The notes: generated from the sequence alone by a model not told the origin. 64,000 nucleotides of DNA from Cryobacterium sp. BB307 (GCF_012274275.1 NZ_JAANZA010000002.1:124001-188000), one strand, 5' to 3'; positions 8,325 to 18,216 are shown, numbered from the stretch's first letter. Made by a program: numbers and translations.

Positions 8325-8888
8325 ATGGGGCGCATCATCTTCGATACCGCGGCGACGTTGAACGGGTTCATCGCCGACAACAGCAACTCGTTGGATTGGC
8401 TGTTCGCAGTCGAGGGCGGGGAGCAGCCAGAGTCGGGCTTGTTCCCGGCGGATGCGGTGGTGATGGTCGAGGGCTCGACGACCTACGAGTGGGTGCTCGC
8501 GCATGAGCGCCTGCTCGATAACCCGGAGCGGTGGAGCGAGTTATTCGGGAGCAAGCCGACGTTCGTGTTCACCACGCGCATCCTGCCGGTGCCGGCAGGT
8601 GCGGACGTGCGGTTTCTGTCCGGCAGTGTTGCGGAGGCCCTGCCGACAATTCGTGAGGCAGCGCGCGGCGGCGACATCTGGGTGGTCGGTGGGGGAGACC
8701 TGGCCGGCCAGTTCCTGGACGCCGGGGCGCTCGATGAGATCGCGGTGTCGATCGCTCCCGTGACGCTCACCGGGGGCGCGCCGTTGCTGCCGCGGCGCGT
8801 GGAAGCCGACCGTCTGCATCTGGTGTCAGCGGTCCGGGTCGGCCAGTTCGCGCGTCTGGTCTATGAGGTGCGACGGCCTGTCGAGTAG
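8325..8888 (+). CDS. Dihydrofolate reductase / RibD C-terminal-family reductase
   Basis: 187 residues of the RibD_C fold. The start GRIIFDTAATLNGFIAD is the family hallmark (strand, then Leu-Asn/Asp-Gly). 'GDIWVVGGGDLAGQFLDAG' is the NADPH-binding GG motif, and the C-terminal strand pair ends in RLVYEVRR. Members reduce riboflavin-pathway or pteridine-type compounds with NADPH, but most stand-alone actinobacterial copies have no proven substrate. Probably leaderless. A hairpin follows the stop. Confidence 0.83.
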   Translation: MGRIIFDTAATLNGFIADNSNSLDWLFAVEGGEQPESGLFPADAVVMVEGSTTYEWVLAHERLLDNPERWSELFGSKPTFVFTTRILPVPAGADVRFLSGSVAEALPTIREAARGGDIWVVGGGDLAGQFLDAGALDEIAVSIAPVTLTGGAPLLPRRVEADRLHLVSAVRVGQFARLVYEVRRPVE

Positions 8889-8907
8889 GCGCGGTATCGA
8901 GCGCTCG

Positions 8908-8947
8908 TCTCAAATCCTTCTGGCAATCGCCCCAAAAGGGTTTGAGA
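8908..8947. terminator. Stem-loop after the RibD-like gene
   Basis: Arms tctcaaatcctt (8908-8919) and aagggtttgaga (8936-8947) pair over 12 positions with one G-T wobble and a 16-nt loop. It lies 20 nt after the stop and just before a -35-like TTGACA, so it would insulate the RibD-like gene from the Hsp70-like operon. Confidence 0.5.
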
Positions 8948-8951
8948 ACGA

Positions 8952-8980
8952 TTGACACCCGGATGGCGTGAGCGGATTGT
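8952..8980 (+). promoter_or_regulatory. Putative promoter of the Hsp70-like/IniR-like genes
   Basis: A perfect TTGACA (8952-8957) is followed after 17 bp by GATTGT (8975-8980), a plausible although imperfect -10. The start codon of the Hsp70-like gene is about 90 nt downstream, leaving a leader that ends in a GAGGAA ribosome binding site. Confidence 0.45.
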
Positions 8981-9070
8981 TAGGTGAAACCCCCGATCAG
9001 GAAACAGTGCGACCCGAGTCACACAACCCGCTTGCGTGTGGCTGATGAGTGATCGCCTGCATGAGGAACG

Positions 9071-10933
9071 ATGCCCTACGTTCTCGCTGTCGATATCGGC
9101 ACCCGATTTACCACCGCCGCCGTCGTTCGACTAAGCCCCGATGACCGAAGCGCAACACCAGTTCCGCTGAGGCTGGGTGCGCAGAGCGTCGCGACCGTAT
9201 CCACCGTCTACTTCGCAGACGACGGGCGTGTTCTTGTCGGTGATGCGGCCGAGGAGTGTGGGATCGAACACCCCGACCGTGTCGTGCGCGAGTTCACCCG
9301 GCGGGTTGGCGACACCGTGCCGATCATGGTCGCCGAGGAACCAGTCACAGCCGAACACGTCTTCGCAGTCGCGGCTCGCTGGGTGGTCGAGCGGGCTGAG
9401 GAGTCCGAGGGAGAGCCACCTGCAGCAATCGTGGTCTCGCACCCGCGTGATTGGGGCGACTACAGGCTCGCGTTGATCGCGAACGCCCTTGCTGAATTCG
9501 GGCTGGGCGACGCGACACTGGTAAGCGAGACGCACGCCGCTGCGACACATCACGCCAGCGGGGCGATGGCTGGCACCGGCACTTTCGCGCTGTGCGATCT
9601 GGGGGCCGCCACCGCCGATGTGGCATTGGTCACCGTCGACGACACACGGTCCTGGCACCTCAGTGGAGAGCCTTCCTCGATCGACCTCGGGGGGACGGAC
9701 TTCGACGACGCAATGCTTGCCCATGTCCTGACCAATCTCGACGGGGCCACTGAACAGATCGATCAGGCGGATTCGGAAACTCACCTCGCGCTCACCCGCC
9801 TCCGCGCCGACTGCACGCAAGCGAAGGAAGCGCTCTCCTTCGCTTCAGAGGCAACCGTCCCTGTGCAGCTGCCCGGCCTCCAAACGCAGGTGCGAATCGT
9901 CCGCTCCGAGTTCGAGGGCATGATCGCAGCCGACGTCCGCAGAATCGTCGAGCTGCTCGCGGGCCGACTGGAGACGGCCGGTGTCGACTCGGACGACCTG
10001 ACCGCCGTGGTGCTCGTCGGCGGATCATCGCGCATCCCGTTGGTCGCCCAGCTGCTCTCCGAGAAATTCGACGTGCCAATCGTCATCGACACGAATCCCC
10101 AGACGTCGATCTCACTGGGCGCGGCCGCGTTCGGGGCACTGCCGTTGCTCGCATCCGTGAATACGGCGGAGATCGATACCGAGGACGAAGGCACAGACAC
10201 CGAGAACGACGACGTTGTGCAACCCATCTCACGCAGAGACCGGATGCTGGCCAAGGCCGTTCCCGTCGCAGCCGCGGCCGCCGCCGCCGTGCTGGTTATG
10301 GGCGTGACGATCATGCAGGGCTCTGGCTTCAATCTGTTCCCTGAGGAAGGGACCAGCGGCACGGGCACAGAGACCAGCGGCGATGCGCCAGCGGTCGGAA
10401 CAGCGGACGGTGCGGCAGGCGGTGGCGGGCAGCCCGACTCTGCCAACCAGGGCGCCGCGCCAATTTCGGATGCGCCCCGGCAGGGACGGGACGACAGCCA
10501 GGGACGCGGAGACGGCGAGGAGCCGCTGCGTCGCCGAACGGGCCAGCCGGTGTCGCCGCGTGACGGCGCCGGGACCTCATCACCGGTGAGGACATCGACA
10601 GAAACGCCCGGAACCGCCCCGCGGGGGACAGACCCGGCCCCATCGCCGAGTCCGACGCCCACGCCAACGCCTGATCCAACCCCCGACCCGACTCCGGACC
10701 CGACACCCGAGCCGACGCCGGATCCGACACCCGAGCCCACCCCGGATCCGACACCCGAGCCGACGCCTGATCCAACACCCGAGCCCGCTCCCGATCCCAC
10801 GCCGGATCCGGCTCCAGAACCGGCTCCAGAACCCACGCCCGAACCGACCCCCGAACCGACTCCGGAGCCCACGCCCGAACCCACGACACCGCCGGCGGAG
10901 GCGCAGGCAGCGCCGCCCGAGCTCGCCGTGTAA
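9071..10933 (+). CDS. Hsp70-like ATPase with C-terminal membrane anchor and Pro-rich tail
   Basis: 620 residues. Residues 1-370 form an actin/Hsp70-type ATPase: phosphate-1 loop VDIGTRFTTAAV (7-18), phosphate-2 LCDLGAATADVALV (about 176-189), and adenosine motif VVLVGGSSRIPLV (about 312-324). The DnaK substrate-binding domain is absent. A hydrophobic segment (about 395-417, AVPVAAAAAAAVLVMGVTIM) is followed by a long tail rich in Gly, Ser and Arg, then PT/PE/PD repeats (about 523-608). This suggests a cytoplasmic ATPase tied to the membrane with an extracellular proline-rich stalk. Only 9 nt separate it from the IniR-like gene, so the two are co-transcribed. The partner and substrate are unknown. 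Confidence 0.85.
   Translation: MPYVLAVDIGTRFTTAAVVRLSPDDRSATPVPLRLGAQSVATVSTVYFADDGRVLVGDAAEECGIEHPDRVVREFTRRVGDTVPIMVAEEPVTAEHVFAVAARWVVERAEESEGEPPAAIVVSHPRDWGDYRLALIANALAEFGLGDATLVSETHAAATHHASGAMAGTGTFALCDLGAATADVALVTVDDTRSWHLSGEPSSIDLGGTDFDDAMLAHVLTNLDGATEQIDQADSETHLALTRLRADCTQAKEALSFASEATVPVQLPGLQTQVRIVRSEFEGMIAADVRRIVELLAGRLETAGVDSDDLTAVVLVGGSSRIPLVAQLLSEKFDVPIVIDTNPQTSISLGAAAFGALPLLASVNTAEIDTEDEGTDTENDDVVQPISRRDRMLAKAVPVAAAAAAAVLVMGVTIMQGSGFNLFPEEGTSGTGTETSGDAPAVGTADGAAGGGGQPDSANQGAAPISDAPRQGRDDSQGRGDGEEPLRRRTGQPVSPRDGAGTSSPVRTSTETPGTAPRGTDPAPSPSPTPTPTPDPTPDPTPDPTPEPTPDPTPEPTPDPTPEPTPDPTPEPAPDPTPDPAPEPAPEPTPEPTPEPTPEPTPEPTTPPAEAQAAPPELAV
10640..10893 (+). repeat. Imperfect repeats encoding a (P-T/A-P-D/E) tail
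   Basis: Degenerate 12- and 18-bp units of the form ccgacnccnganccg encode alternating PTPD and PTPE blocks at the end of the Hsp70-like protein. Wobble positions differ between copies. Such stretches usually span the peptidoglycan in Gram-positive surface proteins. Confidence 0.8.
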
Positions 10934-10942
10934 GGCACCGGC

Positions 10943-12919
10943 ATGGGGCAGGCCAACCCGCCAGAGGCGATCGAAGCGCTCGGCCACGAGCTTGAAACGA
11001 CGTCCGATGCTCTGCGGGAGTTGTTGCTTGCCCTCGCGGTCGGATTCGATCTCGCCGACCATGTGCCGCCGACTCTGGACGCGGCACAGATCGACGACCT
11101 CGTCGAGCAGGCCCGCGCGGCCGGGTGGTTGTCGCCCAACGGACGACTTCTGCCGGTCGTGAGACAAACCCTTCTCGACACCACACCGCCCTACCGCGTG
11201 CGAGCGCTCCAGCGGATGCTCGTCGATACCTTCGTCGACGAGGGCCTCCCGCTAGACACCGTCGCGGAAGCTCTCGCGCAGGATGGCCTGAGGGACGTCC
11301 GGATTTCCCGAACGCTTGAGCACGCCGCCGATGCCGCCCTGGACACAGAACCAGCGCGCGCCGGCGTGCTCTACGAGGAAGCTACCGCGGCCGGAGCCGA
11401 CGAAGTCCACACGGCTGCCCGACGCGCGCAGGCCGCGGCGGCAGTGGGCGATGTGGACGGTGCATCCCGAATCGTGGATGCCCTTCTCGCACAGGAGAAT
11501 CCGCCAGATCACTCCAGGGCGATTGACATCGCAGCCGCCGCATGGGCGCAAAGAGGGATGCTCGCACGCAGCGCAGAACTGTACCGATCGCGTGGACCCG
11601 AGAACATCGGAGGCTCCGCCGGTCTAGCCGTCGTGGCCATGATGGGAGCAGGCGACCGCGCAGGCGCAGAGTCGATGGCGAACGCCGCTTCATCGCCAGG
11701 TACAGTGCATTCCTTGGCGGTGGCCGTCAACCTCATGGGCCAGGGCATCATGCATTCGGTCAGCGACCAAGCCGCCCACGCGCTTCCTTCGCTGATCCAG
11801 GCATCCGACATGATGACCGCTTCCGGCGCTACCGTGCCGTTGCCCGAATCGCCGGCCGCTCTCGCCACGCTCGCGGCGCTGCACGCGGGTGACCTCGACG
11901 TGGCTGATTCGATCCTGGATGCCGCGCTCCTTGGTGGGCAGGGCGGGCCGGCGGCACGACCGCGCCTCCTGCTGCTGCGAGCGTGGGTAGCCATGCAGCG
12001 CGACCGGCCGGAGCGGGCGTACGAGGCCATCACCCAGGCCACCACAGTGGACTGCGAACTCGTGCCGCGCGACGTGCTGTGGCTGCGCGCGCTCGAGGTC
12101 GGCTTGGCACGACGAGCGGATGACGGATCGTCACTCGTGCGCGCGTGGCATCGCGCGCGGGAGAGCGTCCTGCACGTCGACATCGACCTTTACAACCTCA
12201 TGCCGCTGGCCGAACTGCTGATAGCCGCGACGCGCTTGCGTGATGCAGAGCGCCTGGAACCCCAATTGCTCGATGCGTGGGCACTGCTGCAGCAACTCGG
12301 CGATCCGCCGCTCTGGTCGGTTCCGCTGCACTGGGCGGCGATCCAGGCAGCCATCCTTGCCGAGCGTCCGCAAGACTTGGGGCCGCACGCGGCCGCGCTC
12401 GTACGAGCGTCCGATCACGATCACCTCGCTTCGACGCTTGCCTCAGCAGGGCGGGCCTGGGTAATGGTCCTGGCCGGCAACTTCGACGTCACGGTGGTCG
12501 AAGCAGCCGCTCGCGGACTCGCTGCCGTGGGCATGACCTGGGAGGGCGCGCGGCTGGCTGGACACGCTTCGGCACGCGCGCCCGAACGCAAAGACATGGC
12601 GCGACTCCTCGCTTGTGCACGCGACCTGCGCCCCAGCACTAAACGGCCACCCGATTCACCTGCGGGCGCACACCCAGCCACACCCAACGACTCCGCCGAC
12701 TCGGTCGAGAACGGGATGAGCGCTCGTGAACGCGAAGTCGCGGTACTCGTCCTGGAGGGAAAGACCTATCAGGAGATCGGCGAGGCCATCTTCATCTCGC
12801 CGCGCACGGTTGAGCACCACATTGCGAGCATCAGGCGGCGGCTCGGCGTCACAACGCGTGGCGAGTTGCTGGCCCAGCTTCGCATCATGCTGGATGAGCG
12901 CGACGCCTTTTCCGACTGA
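10943..12919 (+). CDS. IniR-like LuxR-family regulator without a recognisable NTPase domain
   Basis: 658 residues. The C-terminus (about 590-650) is a LuxR helix-turn-helix: MSAREREVAVLVLEGKTYQE and ISPRTVEHHIASIRRRL. The rest is a long Ala/Leu-rich helical-repeat (TPR/MalT-like) array. I find no Walker A motif, unlike the larger mycobacterial IniR, described as an ATPase/regulator. The protein starts near the point that would follow the NTPase domain. Its place, behind an Hsp70-like ATPase and ahead of the iniB-iniA-iniC-like genes, makes it the probable activator of that operon. The start has AAGG upstream. The family call rests on context plus architecture; the inducing signal is unknown. 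Confidence 0.75.
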   Translation: MGQANPPEAIEALGHELETTSDALRELLLALAVGFDLADHVPPTLDAAQIDDLVEQARAAGWLSPNGRLLPVVRQTLLDTTPPYRVRALQRMLVDTFVDEGLPLDTVAEALAQDGLRDVRISRTLEHAADAALDTEPARAGVLYEEATAAGADEVHTAARRAQAAAAVGDVDGASRIVDALLAQENPPDHSRAIDIAAAAWAQRGMLARSAELYRSRGPENIGGSAGLAVVAMMGAGDRAGAESMANAASSPGTVHSLAVAVNLMGQGIMHSVSDQAAHALPSLIQASDMMTASGATVPLPESPAALATLAALHAGDLDVADSILDAALLGGQGGPAARPRLLLLRAWVAMQRDRPERAYEAITQATTVDCELVPRDVLWLRALEVGLARRADDGSSLVRAWHRARESVLHVDIDLYNLMPLAELLIAATRLRDAERLEPQLLDAWALLQQLGDPPLWSVPLHWAAIQAAILAERPQDLGPHAAALVRASDHDHLASTLASAGRAWVMVLAGNFDVTVVEAAARGLAAVGMTWEGARLAGHASARAPERKDMARLLACARDLRPSTKRPPDSPAGAHPATPNDSADSVENGMSAREREVAVLVLEGKTYQEIGEAIFISPRTVEHHIASIRRRLGVTTRGELLAQLRIMLDERDAFSD

Positions 12920-12930
12920 GCGGCCGACCA

Positions 12931-12972
12931 GCCGGTCCGAAAACCCCTATCGAGGGCTGACCCCGGACCGGC
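12931..12972. promoter_or_regulatory. Inverted repeat between the iniR-like and iniB-like genes
   Basis: gccggtccg (12931-12939) and cggaccggc (12964-12972) form a perfect 9-bp inverted repeat spaced by 24 nt, which itself holds a ccct/aggg pair. It lies right after the regulator's stop and about 125 nt before the iniB-like start. It could be a terminator or the operator bound by the upstream regulator. Confidence 0.45.
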
Positions 12973-13098
12973 AAACCCCGCACCAGAGGAAGCCGAGTAG
13001 GGGAGTGCACCCGGATGCCCGGGCAACCGGCCGAAGCCTACGTTCGTCAGACCAGGCAAAACCGCCGGTAAATGAACTCAAGGATGAGGTAACCCGAC

Positions 13099-14094
<996 letters not shown>

Positions 14095-14144
14095 GAGGTG
14101 GACCCCAGCTGGGTGACCCGACACCTGGCAAAAACCCGACGAAG

Positions 14145-14180
14145 GCGGCCCAGCAGGAGCGATTGCTTTTGCTGGGCCGC
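14145..14180. terminator. Strong hairpin between iniB-like and iniA-like genes (attenuator or processing site)
   Basis: gcggcccagca (14145-14155) and tgctgggccgc (14170-14180) form a perfect 11-bp GC-rich stem with a 14-nt loop, followed by ttggtgtgttct. It lies 50 nt after the iniB-like stop and before the iniA-like start, so it could terminate part of the transcripts or stabilise the 3' end of the iniB-like message. Confidence 0.6.
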
Positions 14181-14223
14181 TTGGTGTGTTCTGATGGGAA
14201 TGGTCCGTCAAGAGGAAGACATC

Positions 14224-16050
14224 GTGGTCGAACTTGTCAAGCTGGTGGAACGTGGCATCGAACTCGTCAGCGCGGCCGAGAGACCGGACCTCCTGCGGCG
14301 GCTCGAGCACACCCGTGAACGGCTGGCGGACTCGAGCACACGAGTGATCGTCGTCGGTGAGTTCAAGCAGGGCAAGAGCCAGCTGATCAACGCACTCGTC
14401 AACGCACCGGTATGCCCGGTGGACGTCGACATCGCCACAGCGGTGCCCACCGTGGTCAGGCACGGAGACACACCATCCGCACGGATCCTGATCACAGGGG
14501 GCGAAAACGGCTCAGGCATGGGCGAGCGCGCCATCGAGACTCGGCCGATCAGCATCGACGAACTCGCGGCACACGTTTCTGAAGGCGGCAACCCCGGCAA
14601 CAAGGGGCAGCTGATCGCGGCGGAGGTCTTCCTTCCGCGCGAGATTCTCGCAGGGGGACTGTCGCTCGTCGATTCGCCCGGCCTCGGCCGGCTCGATCCC
14701 GCCCACTCGCTCACCACGCTGACGGCACTGCCCACGGCGGATGCGATGCTGCTGGTCTCGGATGCATCTCAGGAGTTCACCGAGCCGGAGATCCAGTTCC
14801 TCCGTCAGGCGTTGCGCGTGTGCCCCAACGTCGCGTGTGTTGTCTCCAAGACCGACCTGTACCCGAACTGGCGGATGGTGGCCGAGATCAACCGCGAACA
14901 CCTCGACAAGGTCGACCCGGAGATTCCGCTCTTCCCCGTCTCATCGGAACTTCGGCTGCACGCGGCCCGCCTGGCGGACGAGGAGCTCAACACGGAATCG
15001 GGCTTTCCGAGTCTGGTTGCCTATCTGCACACGGAGATCCTGGGCAAGGTCGAACGGATCCAGCGTCGCTCCGTCGCGTTGGACCTGATCTCGATCACGG
15101 AGCACCTGCGGCTGTCGCTTCAGGCAGAGCTCAGCGCACTCGAGGACCCCGAAGGCATGCCACAGATGATTGCCGGACTCGAGGCGGCCAAGAGCCGCGC
15201 CAACGACTTGCGTCGACAGTCATCCCGCTGGCAGACAACGCTGAACGATGGGGTCAGCGACCTGATCTCCGACATGGAGCACGACCTCCGTGACCGGATG
15301 CGAAGCGTGCAGCGGGACGCGGAACAGGCCATAGACGAAGCCGATCCCGGACCGGTGTGGGACGAGACGGTCGAGTGGCTGGATCAGAGGGTGGCCGCCG
15401 CGGTGTCAGACACCTTCGTGTGGACTAACGAGCGCGCGCAATGGCTTTCCGAGCAGGTGGCCCAGCACTTCGTGCACGACGAGGTGCCGCTCCCGGTGCT
15501 GAAGGTCGATAACACCGACGAGGTCCTCGACCCGGTGCAGGAGGTGAACGAGCTCGACCGCGGGCGACTGACCCTCTTGCAGAAAGTGTTCATCGGAATG
15601 CGCGGTTCCTACGGTGGGGTGCTGATGTTCGGGCTCCTCACCGGTGTCATCGGCATGTCCCTGATCAACCCGATCTCCGTCGGCGCCGGGATCCTCATCG
15701 GAAGCAAGGTGTACAAGGACGAGCAGGAGGCGCGGCTCAAGCGACGACAGTCTGAGGCCAAAGCACTCGTCCGCAGCCATATCGACGATGTCGTATTCCA
15801 GGTGGGCAAGCAGCTCAAAGACCGACTGCGACTCGTGCAACGCCAGACCAGAGATCACTTCATCGACATCGCAGCCGAGCACCACAGGTCGCTGGAGGAG
15901 TCGGTGTTCGCCGCGCAGAAGTCGGCGGCAACCTACAAGGTTGAGCGCGAGCAGCGGATCACGCAGATCAAGGCGGAGTTGGCTCGGGTCGACGACCTTC
16001 GCAAGCGGGCAGCTGCGCTCGAGCCGAAGGTGGCTGGGGCAGCCCAATGA
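14224..16050 (+). CDS. iniA: IniA-like dynamin-family GTPase
   Basis: 608 residues, close in length and sequence to mycobacterial IniA. GTPase motifs: P-loop GEFKQGKS (45-52), G3 DSPG (150-153), G4 SKTD (208-211). Two diagnostic stretches are shared with IniA: LVSDASQEFTEPEIQFLRQA and IGMRGSYGGVLMFGLL. Helical bundle segments flank a hydrophobic loop (about 464-495), the probable membrane-insertion tip, and a coiled-coil C-terminus ends the protein. Mycobacterial IniA is a bacterial dynamin that remodels membranes. I chose GTG at 14224 because AGAGGAAG lies just upstream; ATGs at 14194 and 14200 lack such a site and hug the hairpin. The stop overlaps the iniC-like start (ATGA). Confidence 0.92.
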   Translation: MVELVKLVERGIELVSAAERPDLLRRLEHTRERLADSSTRVIVVGEFKQGKSQLINALVNAPVCPVDVDIATAVPTVVRHGDTPSARILITGGENGSGMGERAIETRPISIDELAAHVSEGGNPGNKGQLIAAEVFLPREILAGGLSLVDSPGLGRLDPAHSLTTLTALPTADAMLLVSDASQEFTEPEIQFLRQALRVCPNVACVVSKTDLYPNWRMVAEINREHLDKVDPEIPLFPVSSELRLHAARLADEELNTESGFPSLVAYLHTEILGKVERIQRRSVALDLISITEHLRLSLQAELSALEDPEGMPQMIAGLEAAKSRANDLRRQSSRWQTTLNDGVSDLISDMEHDLRDRMRSVQRDAEQAIDEADPGPVWDETVEWLDQRVAAAVSDTFVWTNERAQWLSEQVAQHFVHDEVPLPVLKVDNTDEVLDPVQEVNELDRGRLTLLQKVFIGMRGSYGGVLMFGLLTGVIGMSLINPISVGAGILIGSKVYKDEQEARLKRRQSEAKALVRSHIDDVVFQVGKQLKDRLRLVQRQTRDHFIDIAAEHHRSLEESVFAAQKSAATYKVEREQRITQIKAELARVDDLRKRAAALEPKVAGAAQ

Positions 16051-17513
16051 TCGACGAACCAAGCACGATGGTGGCCGAGCTCCTGCAGGACACTATCGCG
16101 GTCTATCACGACGACCCGCAGGCGCAGGAGACGCTTCAGCATCATGCGCGCCGGCTCGAGGAGCCGCTGCGCGTGGCTGTCACGGGCATGGTCAAGGCGG
16201 GCAAGTCAACGCTGATCAACGCGATCATCGGGGAGGAGCTCGCGCCAACCGGCACGGCGGAGTGCACCCGCATCGTGACCTGGTATCGCTACGGTGACAC
16301 GCCCAGGGTCACCATGATTCCCCGCAAGGGCGAACCGCGTCTGCTTGCGGTCAAGCGCGTCAACGGATTGCTGGACTTCGATCTGCGCGGCGCACGAGCC
16401 GATGAGGTGGATCGGCTGGTCGTGGACTGGCCCAACAGCAGTCTGCGCGACATGACCCTGATCGACACCCCTGGCATCGCCTCGCTGTCGGGAGATGTCT
16501 CCGCACGCTCTACCGACATCCTCATCCCGGACCGCGGATCGTCGGCGGTGGATGCACTCGTCTACGTGATGCGCCACCTGCGAGAGGCGGATCTGACGTT
16601 CCTGGAGTCGTTCCGCCGCATCAGCGCGAGTCAGCCGGGTGCCATCAATGCCCTCGCGGTGATCTCCCGGGCGGACGAGATCGGGGCGGGCCGCATTGAC
16701 TCGTTGCTCGCCGCCCGCGACATTGCGAAGCGCTATCGGAATGACAGCACCCTCGGTTCGGTGGCCATGGGCATTGTGCCGGTTGCCGGGCTGCTCGCAC
16801 AGACGGCCAGAACCATGCGGCAGGCTGAATTCGCCATACTGCTCGAGCTGTCCAAACTTGATCGCGCAGAACGGGAACGGATGCTGCTGTCGGCGGACAG
16901 ATTCATCCGGTCGCCCGACCACATCTCCGCGGATGCTGAGGCGCGGGCGGCCCTGCTGGACCGCTTCGGGATCTTCGGCATCCGCTTGGCCACGGTGCTC
17001 ATCAACAGCGGCACGACCGAACCCACGGAACTGGCTCACGAGCTGGCCCGGCGCAGCGGCTTGAACGAACTGGTGAGCCTGGTTGCTGGTCAGTTTCAGG
17101 TTCGGGCGGACCATCTCAAGGCGTACAGCGCGATGGTGGGAGTGGAAACCCTGCTGCGCGAGCGCCCGCATGCCGGAACCGAAGCAGTGGCGGCATCACT
17201 TGAGCGCATTCGCGTTGGTACTCACGAGTTCCGCGAACTCCGGTTGCTCGCCGCGTCGCGGACCACTGGATTGAACCTGCCCACCGGCCTGGCCGCGGAG
17301 GCGGAACGACTCATCGGTGGCACGGGAGTCGCGCCATCCGATCGACTGGGATTGGCTCGCGAGGCCTCAGCCGACGACATCCGCTCCGCGGCGCTGGCGT
17401 CGCTGGCGCGGTGGCACGCGCATTCCGAGAACCCGTTGAACGACCGAGCCACCACCGAGGTCTGTCAGGCGGTGGTGCGCAGTTGCGAGGCCATCCTTGC
17501 GCGGTTGCCTTAG
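16047..17513 (+). CDS. iniC: IniC-like dynamin-family GTPase
   Basis: 488 residues, matching mycobacterial IniC in length and motifs: P-loop GMVKAGKST (47-55), a 'GTAECTRIVTWYRYG' switch-I stretch, G3 DTPG (140-143) and 'SRADEIGAGRID', which IniC shares. The C-terminal half is helical, without the obvious membrane loop seen in the IniA-like partner. The start ATG overlaps the stop of the iniA-like gene, so equal amounts of the two GTPases are expected, and a hetero-oligomer is plausible. It ends the operon; the next gene is convergent with 1 nt between. Confidence 0.92.
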   Translation: MIDEPSTMVAELLQDTIAVYHDDPQAQETLQHHARRLEEPLRVAVTGMVKAGKSTLINAIIGEELAPTGTAECTRIVTWYRYGDTPRVTMIPRKGEPRLLAVKRVNGLLDFDLRGARADEVDRLVVDWPNSSLRDMTLIDTPGIASLSGDVSARSTDILIPDRGSSAVDALVYVMRHLREADLTFLESFRRISASQPGAINALAVISRADEIGAGRIDSLLAARDIAKRYRNDSTLGSVAMGIVPVAGLLAQTARTMRQAEFAILLELSKLDRAERERMLLSADRFIRSPDHISADAEARAALLDRFGIFGIRLATVLINSGTTEPTELAHELARRSGLNELVSLVAGQFQVRADHLKAYSAMVGVETLLRERPHAGTEAVAASLERIRVGTHEFRELRLLAASRTTGLNLPTGLAAEAERLIGGTGVAPSDRLGLAREASADDIRSAALASLARWHAHSENPLNDRATTEVCQAVVRSCEAILARLP

Positions 17514-17514
17514 T

Positions 17515-18099
17515 TCAGCGCATCCGTCCGCTGTGCCCGTGCTGGCCCCGGAACCATCCTGACGCCCCGGGGAGCAGGCTGCAGACGAACCCCGCACCGG
17601 CCAGCACGAATTGGGCGATCAACAGCAGCCAGAGGTACAGGCCATTGCCTTCGGGCGGAATGAGCACGGCGTCGGCGAGCAGCACGGCGCCGGCGTTGAG
17701 GACGAGCAGGAACAGCAGTGCCCATCGGGCTCCGCCGTGTCCACGCAGCATGACGCTGAGCATGATCGCCTCCAGCACGAAGACCAGGGCGAGGATCCCC
17801 AGGGCACCCCAGAACACGAGTAGTGACAGCGCATCAACGGTTTCGGCAGCGCGCGTGGCATCGAGCTCAGTGATCAGCTGCTTCAAGCGGTCGATCTGGT
17901 CCGCCCGGTAGATGAAGATGAAGAAGCCGGCGATCAGCCCCAGGGCGAGACTTGCCAGCCACAGCCAGCGGGCAGCCAGCAGCATTCCGGTCGGCGGGCT
18001 GAGGCGCCGCACCGGTGCTGGCGTCGAATCGGACATGCCCGGCCGCGGTGGGCGGGCGTGCGCTGAGGCGGGTTGGTCGGCTCCCGGTTCGCGAGACAT
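17515..18099 (-). CDS. Hypothetical membrane protein (194 aa)
   Basis: After a Pro/Ala-rich cytoplasmic N-terminus of about 45 residues, four membrane helices are visible: 'WLWLASLALGLIAGFFIFIY' (about 50-70), 'ALSLLVFWGALGILALVFVL' (about 97-117), 'WALLFLLVLNAGAVLLADAV' (about 130-150) and 'LYLWLLLIAQFVLAGAGFVC' (about 157-176). The tail GQHGHSGRMR is basic. I see no known domain. The start at 18099 is chosen because TAGATT lies 7 nt upstream; MSDSTPAPV at 18036 is an alternative. It abuts the dynamin operon tail to tail. Confidence 0.6.
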   Translation of the reverse strand: MSREPGADQPASAHARPPRPGMSDSTPAPVRRLSPPTGMLLAARWLWLASLALGLIAGFFIFIYRADQIDRLKQLITELDATRAAETVDALSLLVFWGALGILALVFVLEAIMLSVMLRGHGGARWALLFLLVLNAGAVLLADAVLIPPEGNGLYLWLLLIAQFVLAGAGFVCSLLPGASGWFRGQHGHSGRMR

Positions 18100-18106
18100 G
18101 GTGCGT

Positions 18107-18112
18107 AATCTA
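18107..18112 (-). promoter_or_regulatory. Putative -10 element (TAGATT), leaderless start
   Basis: On the minus strand TAGATT ends 7 nt before the ATG at 18099 of the membrane protein gene, with no Shine-Dalgarno sequence. Confidence 0.45.
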
Positions 18113-18216
18113 CCCTCGCCCTCTGCGAGATCAGAAGAATCCACACTGCTTAGCAGGAATGAGGCGTACCCTGTGCCGCGCACAACAACGGTGGAGCCTT
18201 CGAGCTTGGAGCAAGC

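Noticed and set aside
9071..10933. Calling the Hsp70-like gene dnaK
   Set aside because: The substrate-binding domain is absent and a membrane helix plus Pro-rich tail replaces it; it is not the housekeeping chaperone.
9781..11184. A minus-strand open frame of 467 codons with GSGVGSGVGSG repeats
   Set aside because: The repeats are the reverse complement of the PTPD/PTPE tail of the Hsp70-like gene; the frame has no ribosome binding site and crosses two real genes.
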